Source: Nitrobacter vulgaris (GTDB lineage: Bacteria > Pseudomonadota > Alphaproteobacteria > Rhizobiales > Xanthobacteraceae). From it: DNA of 64,000 nucleotides. The stretch covers positions 10,630-74,629 of the forward strand of contig NZ_JAVDPZ010000018.1 in the NCBI RefSeq assembly GCF_031453995.1, given 5' to 3'. Made by a program: the position numbers and the translations under genes. This document shows positions 14,964 through 23,525 of this stretch, piece by piece (position 1 is the first letter of the stretch; each line of letters starts with the position of its first letter). The notes beneath the pieces were generated by a model. It ran no database searches, was not told where the DNA came from, and worked only from the letters and a program-made list of their open reading frames with translations.

Positions 14964-16586
14964 ATGAATATTAGCGAGTTTCTAAAAGAAAATCGACGAT
15001 TCTGGACATCCTCCACCCCGCCCAAGTCTGACCCGCCCAAGTCTGATCGCATCATAATTCTCGACCTTTATCATAATGCCAATGTGCACTCTCACCTGTT
15101 CGCGAATTGCGTCGTTGCGAAGTGCATACAGCACATATGGGGAGGTGAAATCGTCGGGATTTTCGCCGATGACTTTGGTGATGTTCAAAAGTTAGACATT
15201 GAAGCGAACCAGGCGCTCGCTCGCTCGTTTGGCGTCAGTTGCTTTTACAATATTTCCGAATTTCGCAATCGTCTCCTGTCTGATCCGGTTTGGTCGGCCA
15301 ATGCGGAGAGTGACCTTCGCAAGCGACTGCAAGGCAAGTCGGGATCCTCGCTCCGACAAGCAATTCGCTCATTGTCAGAACCGCAAACGCCACGATGCGG
15401 CCTTCTGATTTACAATGAATTTCTGAGACGATTTGGCTTCGGCACCATCGACAATCTGCGCGACGAACTGATCGCAGTTGCAAAGCTCGTGTTGGCCGAC
15501 TACGAGGCCCTTCCCATGATGTTTGGAAAGTCCTCGATTCGAGCGAGTGTATTGGGGCACATTTGCTATTCGGTATCGGGACAGCTGGCTGATTTTTCGG
15601 CCATGCACGGCGCGTCAACATTCCTAGTAGAACAGTACATCCCGATTGCTGTTACGCGATATCGGGATCTGACCGACTTGTCGTCCGGTCTTCCCGGCGA
15701 CTGGAAGGAGGTGCTGGAAAGGTACGTTTTCGATCAAGCTTTACTGGATGACCCCAGGCTTGACCTGTTCGGCGGCGCTGTTGAAGGCACGCTGGCGCGG
15801 ACGATCGAGCCGCTATTGAACCGTGATGTTGTTGATCAGCTGCCGGCTTCTCGCGAGGCATTCCTTGAGAGCTGCGGTGTCAACCCCGAGAATCCTACGG
15901 TCTGTGTATTTGCGCATGTGTTTCAGGACGCCCCGCTGACGCGGCCCAGGCAACTCTCAGACGATTACTGGCAAGCTGTTGTCGACGTCGTCGATCTTGC
16001 GCGGCCACTGACACATCTCAACCTGGTTATCAAGCCGCATCCGCTGAACGACAGCCATGATTGGAAAGGTTCGTGGGATACGCTGCGTAACTACTGTGCC
16101 GACATCAGGAATATCGGATTCGCAGATGGCGCCCTCAGCGCTGGTGAGGTCATGAAGCATTGCGATGCCGGTCTCACGGTTCGTGGAACGGTTCTCTACG
16201 AAATGGCCGCGGCTGGACATCGAATGATCGCGACGGGCGAAGACAAGTTTTCGGGCCTTGGTATCATCGAGGAGGCGTCCAGCATGGAAGCTCTGAGAAG
16301 TATTCTGTTAGATGTGTCGCGAAAGGCTTGGTCGATGCCGCAGGATCAGCGTCGGCGCGCCGTGGCTTATTCCTACTGCATGCTCCAGGGATTTCGCAGT
16401 AAATCGATTTTAGTTCCCGATAAGCGCTGGGCTCCTGAAGAATATTTTCGCAGTGCGACGCTGGCGTTGTCGAATTTCAGATTGGAAGAAGATCCCCTCT
16501 TCATAAATCTCAAATCGTTTCTCCAAGATGATCTGCCAATGCTGGTTTCGAAAGAGGCATTTCCCGTGGTTAGTTCGAAGCGGTAG
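14964..16586 (+). CDS. Putative glycosyltransferase-like protein of the Pse locus
   Basis: The 540-residue protein has no membrane segment or signal peptide. Its C-terminal half looks like a GT-B type sugar-transfer or capsule-synthesis fold. It contains LNLVIKPHPLND (about 353-364), then CDAGLTVRGTVLYEMAAAG (about 396-414), matching the KPHP and T-x(n)-E-AA patterns of CDP-glycerol or surface-polysaccharide transferases. The N-terminal half (LYHNANVHSHLFANC, HGASTFLVEQY) is less familiar. A small tandem duplication gives PPKSDPPKSD at 19-28. Location among Pse genes suggests transfer of the nonulosonate, but no family name can be given with certainty. Confidence 0.6.
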   Translation: MNISEFLKENRRFWTSSTPPKSDPPKSDRIIILDLYHNANVHSHLFANCVVAKCIQHIWGGEIVGIFADDFGDVQKLDIEANQALARSFGVSCFYNISEFRNRLLSDPVWSANAESDLRKRLQGKSGSSLRQAIRSLSEPQTPRCGLLIYNEFLRRFGFGTIDNLRDELIAVAKLVLADYEALPMMFGKSSIRASVLGHICYSVSGQLADFSAMHGASTFLVEQYIPIAVTRYRDLTDLSSGLPGDWKEVLERYVFDQALLDDPRLDLFGGAVEGTLARTIEPLLNRDVVDQLPASREAFLESCGVNPENPTVCVFAHVFQDAPLTRPRQLSDDYWQAVVDVVDLARPLTHLNLVIKPHPLNDSHDWKGSWDTLRNYCADIRNIGFADGALSAGEVMKHCDAGLTVRGTVLYEMAAAGHRMIATGEDKFSGLGIIEEASSMEALRSILLDVSRKAWSMPQDQRRRAVAYSYCMLQGFRSKSILVPDKRWAPEEYFRSATLALSNFRLEEDPLFINLKSFLQDDLPMLVSKEAFPVVSSKR

Positions 16587-16642
16587 GATTAATCTTTTCC
16601 GGTCTCTGTTCAACCGACGTTAGCGGCGCCATGGCGGGACCG

Positions 16643-17698
16643 TCACGCGATCGCTGACCACTTTAGCGCTTCACCATAGGCGATGTCGCGCGCGGCGGTG
16701 CGGCCGATGACATCGGGTAGATGCTTTGGTGGCAGGCCAAAGCCGGGCCGGATGACGCGGATATTCTCGCTCGTCAGAAGCTCCCCCGCCTTGATCGGCT
16801 TGACTGCGTAGATCGAACGGCGAAACCGCGTGTTGGCCTTCTCGCTCTGGGCGAGGCCATAGCCGACAGATCCGAGCGCCGACCATGCCGACTTGCAATC
16901 GTCGACCAGTCGCTTGAACTCGTGCGGTTCGAGCGAAAACGCGGCGTCCGGACCACCGTCGGCGCGCGAGATCGTAAAATGCTTCTCGATTATGGAGCCG
17001 CCCAGCGCGATCGAAGCGACGCAGGCGGCAGAGCCCGGCGCATGATCGGAAAGACCAGACACGGCGCTGAAGGTCTGGCCGAGATGCGCCACCGTGCGCA
17101 CATTCGCTTCCTCGATCGGAGCCGGGTAGGCACTGGTACAGTGCAGCAGCGCGATGCCGCCGGCGCCGTTGCCGCGCGCTGTTTCGACCGCCTCCTGAAT
17201 CTCGCCGAGACTGGCCATCCCGGTCGAGATGATCATCGGTTTGCCCTGCCTGGCGACATATCTGATCAGCGGCAGGTCGATCACCTCGAATGATGCGATC
17301 TTGTAGGCGGGCGCATCGAGCCCTGCGAGCAGGTCGACGGCGGTCTCGTCAAAGGGACTGGAGAAGATCGTGATCCCAAGCTCACGCGCCTTCGCGAACA
17401 TTTGCCCATGCCATTCATATGGCGTGTAAGCCTGCTGGTAGAGCTGGTGGAGCCTGAAGCCGTCCCACAGGCCGCCCTTGATCAAAAACTCCTCGCCATC
17501 GTGAGGAATGGTCATGGTGTCGGCCGTATAGGTCTGGATCTTGATCGCGTCAGCGCCGGTGGCGGCGGCGGCTTCGATCAGCTCCAGCGCCTTCAAAAGC
17601 TTGCCGTTATGGTTCGCCGACAATTCGGCGATGATGTAAGGAGGATAATCGGGGCCGATCTTGCGCCCCGCAATGATGAGGTCCGGGCTCTGCATCAC
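16643..17698 (-). CDS. pseI: Pseudaminic acid synthase (NeuB family)
   Basis: The 351-residue enzyme condenses phosphoenolpyruvate with 2,4-diacetamido-2,4,6-trideoxy-L-altrose to give pseudaminic acid. The NeuB TIM-barrel covers about 1-280, with IAELSANHNG (23-32), DAIKIQTYTADTM, FSSPFDETAVDLL, YKIASFE and SDHAPG. A C-terminal SAF/antifreeze-like domain (about 290-350) ends FGLPPKHLPDVIGRTAARDI. GIALLHCTSAYPAP supports the PseI rather than the sialic acid branch. It is the last gene of a minus-strand group (methyltransferase, HAD, Nudix-like, pseI), opposite to pseBC. Confidence 0.92.
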   Translation of the reverse strand: MMQSPDLIIAGRKIGPDYPPYIIAELSANHNGKLLKALELIEAAAATGADAIKIQTYTADTMTIPHDGEEFLIKGGLWDGFRLHQLYQQAYTPYEWHGQMFAKARELGITIFSSPFDETAVDLLAGLDAPAYKIASFEVIDLPLIRYVARQGKPMIISTGMASLGEIQEAVETARGNGAGGIALLHCTSAYPAPIEEANVRTVAHLGQTFSAVSGLSDHAPGSAACVASIALGGSIIEKHFTISRADGGPDAAFSLEPHEFKRLVDDCKSAWSALGSVGYGLAQSEKANTRFRRSIYAVKPIKAGELLTSENIRVIRPGFGLPPKHLPDVIGRTAARDIAYGEALKWSAIA

Positions 17699-17852
17699 AA
17701 TTTACGCTCCTGGTGCGAACTGGAAGTCTCGGTTCGCAGCAACGCTGCCGCTTGGCGGAAACGACCGCCTCGGCAGCCGGTTTACGAGGTTTGCGCGGCG
17801 CAGATCAAAGCTGCATCGGGGCTGCCGCGGGTTTTGACGATTTTCATAAGTA

Positions 17853-18575
17853 TTACAAGCCGGCATGCATGAGAGCATCCAGAAGGGCGGCGGAAACAGC
17901 GCCCAACGAGCCAGCCCGATCGCGCCGAAACGCCCTCAACTCTGCGGGTGCAACGATCTCAAGTTCAGAATATTCACGATTCTTAAGCGCCGCGAAGCGC
18001 TGCTGGATTTGCGCAGCCGGGGAGGCAGTCGCGAGCATGATTCCGACGTCGGTGACGTGGCTTTGCGGATCCTCGACGAGCGCGACGGCTCTGGAATGCT
18101 CCGACAGCTCGGACGCTCCGATGCCGGTTTCTTGCTCGAGTTCGATCAGAATGCATCGTTCGAGGCTCACCTGTCCGGCCGGCCCGACTGCCGCGTCGTC
18201 AACGCCGCCGGACGGCACCAGCTCCCAGCACCCGGCGTCCATCTCGGAGCGAGCGCTGCGCCGGCCGAATAAGACGCCATCCGGACAAGATAGGATACCT
18301 GTGACGGCGAGCGGCTTGATCCTCAGCGCGGCATGAAGGCTCGGCTCGCGCCGTTGTGCGAGGAAGTAGCGGTATTCCGAAATCCAGCCGACGATCGTTT
18401 TGGCGTCACAATAATCGACGCTGAACAATCGCCCGTTGTGGAGATCGCGGGAGCGTAGCTCCTTCTCGCGCTGCCAGATTTCATCTACGCGTGCCTCGAT
18501 GTTCGGGCCGATGGTTGGCGGTGCCGCTCCCAGCGTTACTCTCGGCTCCGACTGAAGCAGATGAACATTCAGCAT
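17853..18575 (-). CDS. Nudix-like protein with degenerate Nudix box
   Basis: Starting at the ATG at 18575, the 240-residue protein contains a Nudix-like stretch. DAGCWELVPSGGVDD is followed by LERCILIELEQETGIGASEL, where the usual Arg-Glu of the box is Ile-Glu. This may weaken metal-dependent hydrolysis. The N-terminal 100 residues (DLHNGRLFSVDYCDAKTIVGW) are a separate unassigned region. The start overlaps the end of the HAD gene by seven bases, so the genes are coupled. An earlier start at 18746 would lie inside the HAD gene and is not favoured. The substrate may be a nucleotide sugar, given the locus, but this is a guess. Confidence 0.65.
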   Translation of the reverse strand: MLNVHLLQSEPRVTLGAAPPTIGPNIEARVDEIWQREKELRSRDLHNGRLFSVDYCDAKTIVGWISEYRYFLAQRREPSLHAALRIKPLAVTGILSCPDGVLFGRRSARSEMDAGCWELVPSGGVDDAAVGPAGQVSLERCILIELEQETGIGASELSEHSRAVALVEDPQSHVTDVGIMLATASPAAQIQQRFAALKNREYSELEIVAPAELRAFRRDRAGSLGAVSAALLDALMHAGL

Positions 18576-19234
18576 GCCGGTATCCTTCCAAGGAGGTCGG
18601 TGAGACGTTCGATGAACGCGACCTGACCGGGCCATCCGGCGCGATTGTTCGGTGGCGCCAATGCCCACGTTTTGAGCCCCGCGGCAACTGCCGACATCGC
18701 GCCGATGCGGGAATCCTCGACGGCATGCGACAGGGCGGCCGAGCAATTCAGCCGCCTCAATGCCCTGATGTAGGGTTCGGCCGCGGGCTTGCCTGCGTTC
18801 ACCTCATCGCCGCCGACGACATCGTCAATCTCGTCGGCAAGCCCTCCGAATGCGAGCCATCTTTGCGCGGACAATTTAGGTGACGACGTCACTACGGCGA
18901 TCTTCAACCCGCATGCGCGGGCGTGCGCCAGCAATTCATGTGCGCCGGCAGCGGGACGCACGCTCTGCTGCGCCTGCGACACCATGGCCGAGTATTTTTG
19001 CAGGAGATCGGCCGGTGTTCCGGGCAGCTTGTGAGCCATCCTCAGCCGTTCGATAATCTCGCCAAGCGGCGGTCCGTTGAGCCGCTGAAACTCGACCTCG
19101 TCGCCGCTCGCGCCGAAGGAGGCGAGAAAGGAATAATAGACGTTTTTCAGCGCCGTCAGGCTGTCAGCGAGCGTGCCGTCAAGATCCAGAAAGAGGCCGC
19201 CGTGGAGCGGGCTTGCGTCAGTTTCCGGCATCAA
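18569..19234 (-). CDS. HAD-superfamily phosphatase-like hydrolase
   Basis: The 221-residue protein is a HAD subfamily I hydrolase like phosphoglycolate phosphatase. Motif I is FLDLDGTLADS (nucleophile Asp near residue 17). The cap follows, then VVTSSPK (motif II), NAGKPAAEPY (motif III Lys) and VEDSRIG (motif IV). It overlaps the upstream methyltransferase by four bases (ATGA) and the downstream Nudix-like gene by seven. Within a nonulosonate locus it may remove a phosphate from a sugar intermediate. The canonical Pse pathway has no such step, so the role is open. Confidence 0.85.
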   Translation of the reverse strand: MMPETDASPLHGGLFLDLDGTLADSLTALKNVYYSFLASFGASGDEVEFQRLNGPPLGEIIERLRMAHKLPGTPADLLQKYSAMVSQAQQSVRPAAGAHELLAHARACGLKIAVVTSSPKLSAQRWLAFGGLADEIDDVVGGDEVNAGKPAAEPYIRALRRLNCSAALSHAVEDSRIGAMSAVAAGLKTWALAPPNNRAGWPGQVAFIERLTDLLGRIPAC

Positions 19235-20052
19235 GGTTTCCGACAGACAAACATCCGGCCTTGCCCAAATGCGCCGAATGCGTTCGATGTCTCCGCCGAT
19301 ACCGCTATGTTGAGCAGGGTTGCTGCATGGACCAGCGGATGGTCGTAATCTACGGTGCCCCCATTGATGGCCGGGACCAGCACATAGAGCATCAGGTCGT
19401 GAAGCGAAATGAAATCCTCGATCTCGACCTCAAGGCCGAGCGTTTTGAGGTGCGGCAGGATGCGTGTTTCGTCGAAGAACAAGTTGAATGCGGCGGGCGT
19501 GCGCGCGGGCAGGTCCAGCAGGGTGCGGCAATGATTTTGCCGATCATAGGTCGCCATCGAATTCTCGATCATGATCAGATGACCACCCTCCCGCACCCTT
19601 GCGGCAAGGTCGGTGATGGCACGCATCTGCAGGTCGACCGATTCGATGTTAATCAGGCAGCGATCGGTAAAAACGACATCGTATTGCGCCCGCAATCCCG
19701 AGGCCGCCGAAAGTTCGAGCGCATTGCCGATTCGGAAGCTGGACCTGTCCTGGAAGCCGTTGGCAACGGCGGCTTCACGCGCGGCGTCGATCATTTCCGC
19801 GGTATAGTCGATGCCGTCGAGTTGCATGCGCGGGAATTTTGCGGCAAGGCCGAAGCAGTTCAAGCCATTGCCGCAACCGACTTCGAGAACGTGTGCCGGC
19901 GCATCGCCGAGTCCGATCGCAGACATCCGGCGCGCCAATGCGTCGATCTCGAGCATCTTCGCGGTTCCGGTTCTGGTGGTGGCGCCGAGCGCAGTGCCGA
20001 ATTTCGATGCCCAGTCCCGCCAATGAGCCCTGACCTGCTCGCGATCCATCAT
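19231..20052 (-). CDS. Class I SAM-dependent methyltransferase
   Basis: The 273-residue protein has the Rossmann SAM-binding motif HVLEVGCGNGLNCFGLA near 53-69, then LDGIDYTAEMIDAARE (motif II), FRIGNALEL, and FTDRCLINI (motif IV). It is cytosolic with no membrane segment. It leads a minus-strand run with HAD, Nudix-like and pseI genes, divergent from another methylase gene at 20235. Methylated nonulosonates occur on some flagella, so sugar modification is plausible but not shown. Confidence 0.85.
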   Translation of the reverse strand: MMDREQVRAHWRDWASKFGTALGATTRTGTAKMLEIDALARRMSAIGLGDAPAHVLEVGCGNGLNCFGLAAKFPRMQLDGIDYTAEMIDAAREAAVANGFQDRSSFRIGNALELSAASGLRAQYDVVFTDRCLINIESVDLQMRAITDLAARVREGGHLIMIENSMATYDRQNHCRTLLDLPARTPAAFNLFFDETRILPHLKTLGLEVEIEDFISLHDLMLYVLVPAINGGTVDYDHPLVHAATLLNIAVSAETSNAFGAFGQGRMFVCRKP

Positions 20053-20234
20053 AGCCCTTCCATCTGCCTCTTCCTCGGCTCGCCTGACATTGCCGGGGGT
20101 TTATTCTCCTGCGTGCCCGGAGCCAATGAAAGGAACGTTAGTCTTCCGCAGGTTCGTGACGAGAGCATATACAATGATCCGCCGCTCGTTTTAGTTGTAG
20201 TAATGACGTGAAACTTCAAGGGGAACCAGCACAT

Positions 20235-20855
20235 ATGACCCAGATGACAGCACAGGAGGAGTTCTGGGCCGGGGAGTTTGGTGACAACTACATCGAGCGG
20301 AATCAAAGTCAGGACGTGCTGGCCGCCAAGACCGCGATGTTTGCCCGGATTGTCCGGCGATGCAGCAACGTCCGGTCGGTTCGAGAGCTTGGCGCCAACA
20401 TCGGCCTTAATATCCTGGCCCTCAAGACCCTGCTTCCATGCGCAGCGTTCCAGGCCATCGAAATAAACAGCCTGGCCTTCGAAAGGCTGGCGACGATACC
20501 CAGAATAGCTGCTTCCAATACGACGTTGTTCGAACCAGTCGGGTGGTCGAGCGTCGATCTGGCGTTTACCGCAGGCGTTCTGATCCACCTCAATCCTGAC
20601 ATGCTGCCGGTGGCCTATGAAAGGCTCCATGAGGCCAGCAATCGTTATGTCCTCGTGGCGGAGTACTACAATCCCTCCGTGGTTGAGATCAGCTACCGCG
20701 GTCACAGCGGGCGTTTGTGGAAGCGGGATTTCGCTGGCGAGATGATGGACAAATACCCTGATTTAAAGCTTGTCGATTACGGGTTTATCTATCATCGGGA
20801 CCCGGCATTCCCTGCTGACGACCTGACGTGGTTCCTGATGGAAAAGCGGGCCTGA
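20235..20855 (+). CDS. Pseudaminic acid biosynthesis-associated methylase
   Basis: The 206-residue protein matches the methylase family found within pseudaminic acid clusters. It opens TAQEEFWAGEFGDNYIERNQ, and its SAM motif is REL-GANIGLNILALK. AFTAGVLIHLNPDML, YEATYNPS-like AEYYNPSVVEISYRGH and LWKRDFAGEMMDKYP are characteristic. The start at 20235 has AGGGGAAC upstream; a GTG at 20208 would add nine residues. Divergent from the methyltransferase at 20052, with the shared promoter region between. The methyl acceptor has not been established to my knowledge. Confidence 0.85.
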   Translation: MTQMTAQEEFWAGEFGDNYIERNQSQDVLAAKTAMFARIVRRCSNVRSVRELGANIGLNILALKTLLPCAAFQAIEINSLAFERLATIPRIAASNTTLFEPVGWSSVDLAFTAGVLIHLNPDMLPVAYERLHEASNRYVLVAEYYNPSVVEISYRGHSGRLWKRDFAGEMMDKYPDLKLVDYGFIYHRDPAFPADDLTWFLMEKRA

Positions 20856-21013
20856 TTAATCAGCCAAAATGGCATCAGCGGGTCGTTGCGATCTGCACTC
20901 CGCACAACGCCAAGGTATTGGCTCGTGGTGGTACAGAGGGACTATGCTGTCGAATATGCTGAGTACTCTAAGGAGTCGGTATAAAACGGAACGACAGCTA
21001 GCGGTTTTCTACG

Positions 21014-21739
21014 ATGCCAAATGAAGTCGTCATCATCACTCAGGCGCGCATGACGAGCACCCGCCTTCCGGGCAAGATCTTGATGCGCGCCGGGGAACGC
21101 ACACTTCTTGAAACGCATCTCGATCGTATCGCCGATGTAGGTGTGCCCGTGATTGTCGCGACGACAACGAATCTCTCCGATGGTCCCGTCGTCGAACTCT
21201 GCGCCGCACTCGACGTTCCGGTATTTCGTGGCAGTGAGAATGACGTACTGGAACGTTACCGAGGAGCGGCGCGGGCACACGAGGCGCGCCACGTGATCCG
21301 CGTGACGTCGGATTGCCCGCTCATCTGTCCAGACGTGATTCGCGCCGGCCTCGACATCTATTCGGGCTTGAAGAGCGAGTCCGTTTATCTCTCGAACGCC
21401 GAAAAGCGGACCTTCCCTCGCGGCATGGATTTCGAAATTTTTTCCCGGCGCTCACTCGACTTCGCCGCGGAGAATGCCAAGCTTCCGTCCGAGCGCGAGC
21501 ATGTGACAGGTTATATTCGCACGTCGATGCCGGATATCCGTCACGAGTACTGCTCGGATGAAGAAGATCTCAGCGACTGGCGCATCACCGTCGACACCGA
21601 CGACGACTTCAAACTCGCCAAACTTTTGATTGAAGATCATCATGCGGCCGAGATGGACTACCCGGGCTTAAAGGCTTTGCTGAAAGCGCATCCGGAGCTC
21701 ATGAAAATCAACTCTCACATTCAACAGAAACTGATCTAA
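21014..21739 (+). CDS. SpsF-like CMP-sugar cytidylyltransferase
   Basis: The 241-residue protein is of the SpsF/acylneuraminate cytidylyltransferase type, which couples CMP to a nonulosonate. IITQARMTSTRLPGKIL (7-23) is the nucleotide-binding loop. FRGSENDVLERYRGAA and VIRVTSDCPLICPDVI carry the sugar and metal sites, and WRITVDTDDDF is conserved near 196-206. In this context it is the likely activating step after PseI, in place of a classical PseF. It follows the methylase gene by 158 bases. Confidence 0.87.
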   Translation: MPNEVVIITQARMTSTRLPGKILMRAGERTLLETHLDRIADVGVPVIVATTTNLSDGPVVELCAALDVPVFRGSENDVLERYRGAARAHEARHVIRVTSDCPLICPDVIRAGLDIYSGLKSESVYLSNAEKRTFPRGMDFEIFSRRSLDFAAENAKLPSEREHVTGYIRTSMPDIRHEYCSDEEDLSDWRITVDTDDDFKLAKLLIEDHHAAEMDYPGLKALLKAHPELMKINSHIQQKLI

Positions 21740-21822
21740 GGAATTGGAAAGATCCAGCGGATATCACAAGAGTATGCGCGCACCTTGCGTCCCAGGATCA
21801 AAAAATTGCCGCCGAGACCGGC

Positions 21823-21854
21823 TGTCCCTGTCGGAAACCTAATCCGGCTGGCAA
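21823..21854 (+). repeat. 32-bp dispersed direct repeat, copy 2
   Basis: Identical over 32 bases to 4324-4355 and in the same orientation. It lies 35 bases after the C in the last lines of the Pse locus spacer, just before the IS right-end fragment. Confidence 0.75.
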
Positions 21855-21966
21855 CTGAGGTCGAATCGCGCAATGCTTCGGTCTTATGAGAGAAGCTTGC
21901 AGCTTGGTCTGGTTGGCGCTGGTCGGATTGTTCCGGTCGACGGGCCTCGCTGGAAGCCGAGATAAC

Positions 21967-22024
21967 GTGCCATTCTGGGCGGACTGCATCACCGCTATGC
22001 CCGTGTTAAGTTTTCGGTACACAC
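21967..22024 (+). mobile_element. Right-end fragment of the DDE-integrase IS, third copy
   Basis: About 58 bases, encoding ILGGLHHRYARV-like codons and ending TTTTCGGTACACACA, closely match 9163-9216 and 12361-12418. Only the end remains, so this is a deletion scar of the same IS family. Confidence 0.7.
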
Positions 22025-22138
22025 AGGAGGTCGTCGAAGTCCGGTCTCTACCGTAAATCCAATCCTGCGGTCTCAGCATCTTGCGGATCATCTCCGCGAC
22101 GAGGTTATGAGCAGGATTATTGTCGAAGAACGCCGGAA

Positions 22139-22170
22139 AGGCCCTTTCATTTTCAATTCGGAAAGGGCCT
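22139..22170. terminator. Hairpin with 10-bp perfect stem
   Basis: AGGCCCTTTC and GAAAGGGCCT flank a 12-base loop. No run of T follows on the plus strand, and GATTCTAG lies downstream. It could be a factor-assisted terminator or part of an IS end. Confidence 0.4.
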
Positions 22171-22234
22171 GATTCTAGACTTATGTTTGAATGGAACGAA
22201 AACCTCCAGTTCGCGACTTTTCCTACTGGCGCTG

Positions 22235-22735
22235 CACGGTCTGTAGGCCTACCTGATTGACGGTATCCTGCGCATCGTCGTGGATGGCAAGGATCAGCCG
22301 GTTCTCGTCGCTGGTCGCCAGCTCCGTGCCGACTGCGAGGGTGGATTCACATTCGAAGTGCAACGCTTGGGCAAAGTCTCGGCCAGGACCCTGAAGTCGA
22401 GGCGTTTACGCGGGGTGTTGTTGTGAAGCGGCAATGCATTGGCGAAGGCGGTGGGTTGAGAGGTTGTGAGATCGGTCTTGCGTGGGATGAAGCGGCGTAT
22501 GCGGCTGATGGCGTTCTCGATGCCGCCTTTCTTCCAGGGCGCATGCGGATCGCAGAAGAAGGTCGCGACCGCGAGATCGTGCCGCGCCAGGTGACAGGCG
22601 AACTCGGTGCCGTAGCACATTGGGAAGATAGCTCGGCCGTTTGCTGCGAGACGGATGCCGCTTTTCTTTTGAATGGGAGCGTGCTGTCCCTTGCCGTCAA
22701 GGCCATGCCCTTCGGGCGAAAGCGTCAGTCCGTGT
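22235..22735 (-). pseudogene. IS30-type transposase, C-terminal remnant
   Basis: The minus strand encodes YGTEFACHLARHDLAVATFFCDPHAPWKKGGIENAI, then RRFIPRKTDLTT and NNTPRKRLDFRVLAE, which match the DDE core end of IS30-family transposases. A frameshift near 22370 moves the reading to another frame (HFECESTLAVG-like codons). The N-terminal helix-turn-helix half is missing, and upstream residues are only weakly similar. It is inactive. Confidence 0.8.
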
Positions 22736-22791
22736 AGTCGCTTCGCTTCCGGCCCCGCGCCGGATCCGGGCTTAAAGCATTGTCTCCGGAT

Positions 22792-23340
22792 CTAGCGTCG
22801 ACCCGACGATGCGTGTGCCGATCCACTCACGATGGGACCGCGAGGTGGGGCTCCGCCGGACGAGACGATAGGCCCCCGTGGTGGTGTCGCCGTTCCGCTC
22901 GACGAGACGGTGGGGCCTCGTGGCGGCGTTGCCGTATTGCCCGGCATATATGGATTTTGATAGCCGGGATCGCGGGGGCGGGGTGGGCGCCCAGCGCCCG
23001 GATCGTTGCGGTGGTCCTGATAGTGTCCAGCGCGGTGGTCTTGATAGTGCGGCGCACCTCGCGGCGTGAAGCTGTGGCCACAAAATGGAATGATGCACCT
23101 GATCCGCGTGCCTGAGCTGGCCGCGCCTCCGAAATTGTGATCCCCCTGCTGCGAGCGATGATCCTGATAGTGATCGCCGCGATGATCTTGATAGTGATTG
23201 CTGTGCGGGTGTTGATAGCTTCCGATTCTTGGTGGTCTGCCGTCGCTACCAGCTTCCGCCATACCTGCAAAGGACAGGCTCGCTGCGATGGGGATCACGA
23301 TGATTGCTATGTTCCGACAGACACGTGCGATGCCCAGCAT
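22792..23340 (-). CDS. Secreted His-rich repeat protein
   Basis: The 182-residue product starts with a signal sequence (hydrophobic IAIIVIPIAASLSFAGMAEAG, about 11-31). The mature part is low-complexity. HYQDHR occurs four times in two tandem pairs, and TPPRGPxVSS-type units occur three times near the C-terminus. A Cys pair (CIIPFCGHSF) lies between the blocks. Such His-rich secreted proteins may bind metal, but no family is recognised. The gene lies between IS debris and a LuxR regulator, on the minus strand. Confidence 0.65.
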   Translation of the reverse strand: MLGIARVCRNIAIIVIPIAASLSFAGMAEAGSDGRPPRIGSYQHPHSNHYQDHRGDHYQDHRSQQGDHNFGGAASSGTRIRCIIPFCGHSFTPRGAPHYQDHRAGHYQDHRNDPGAGRPPRPRDPGYQNPYMPGNTATPPRGPTVSSSGTATPPRGPIVSSGGAPPRGPIVSGSAHASSGRR

Positions 23341-23525
23341 GATCTTCTACCGTTTGGGAGGCTCTCACGACCAGGATAGCTTGGGTGCCAGATATCTGTC
23401 GTCCGCCGCACGGGGGATAGAGACCGAGGCGCCATCGATTCCGTTTTTCTGCTGATGCGCATTTTCTACATGTTCGGAAGGTTGCTCTTGACAAATAGTA
23501 TTTTCAGAAGAGTAGCGGGACCGCA

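Larger units (their letters stand above)
21740..22791. other. IS graveyard between the Pse locus and the His-rich repeat gene
   Basis: This kilobase holds no intact gene. It contains the second copy of the 32-bp repeat, a third fragment of the IS right end (about 21967-22024), a perfect 10-bp-stem hairpin and an IS30-type transposase fragment, each annotated separately. The boundary position suggests past insertions bounding the sugar locus. Confidence 0.65.

Noticed and set aside
19213..20211. 332-residue plus-strand frame across the methyltransferase
   Set aside because: Antisense shadow; the minus-strand methyltransferase has clear SAM motifs.
22990..23230. Regular repeats resembling a CRISPR array
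   Set aside because: The repeats are in-frame codons for HYQDHR and PPRGP units with no uniform spacer length.
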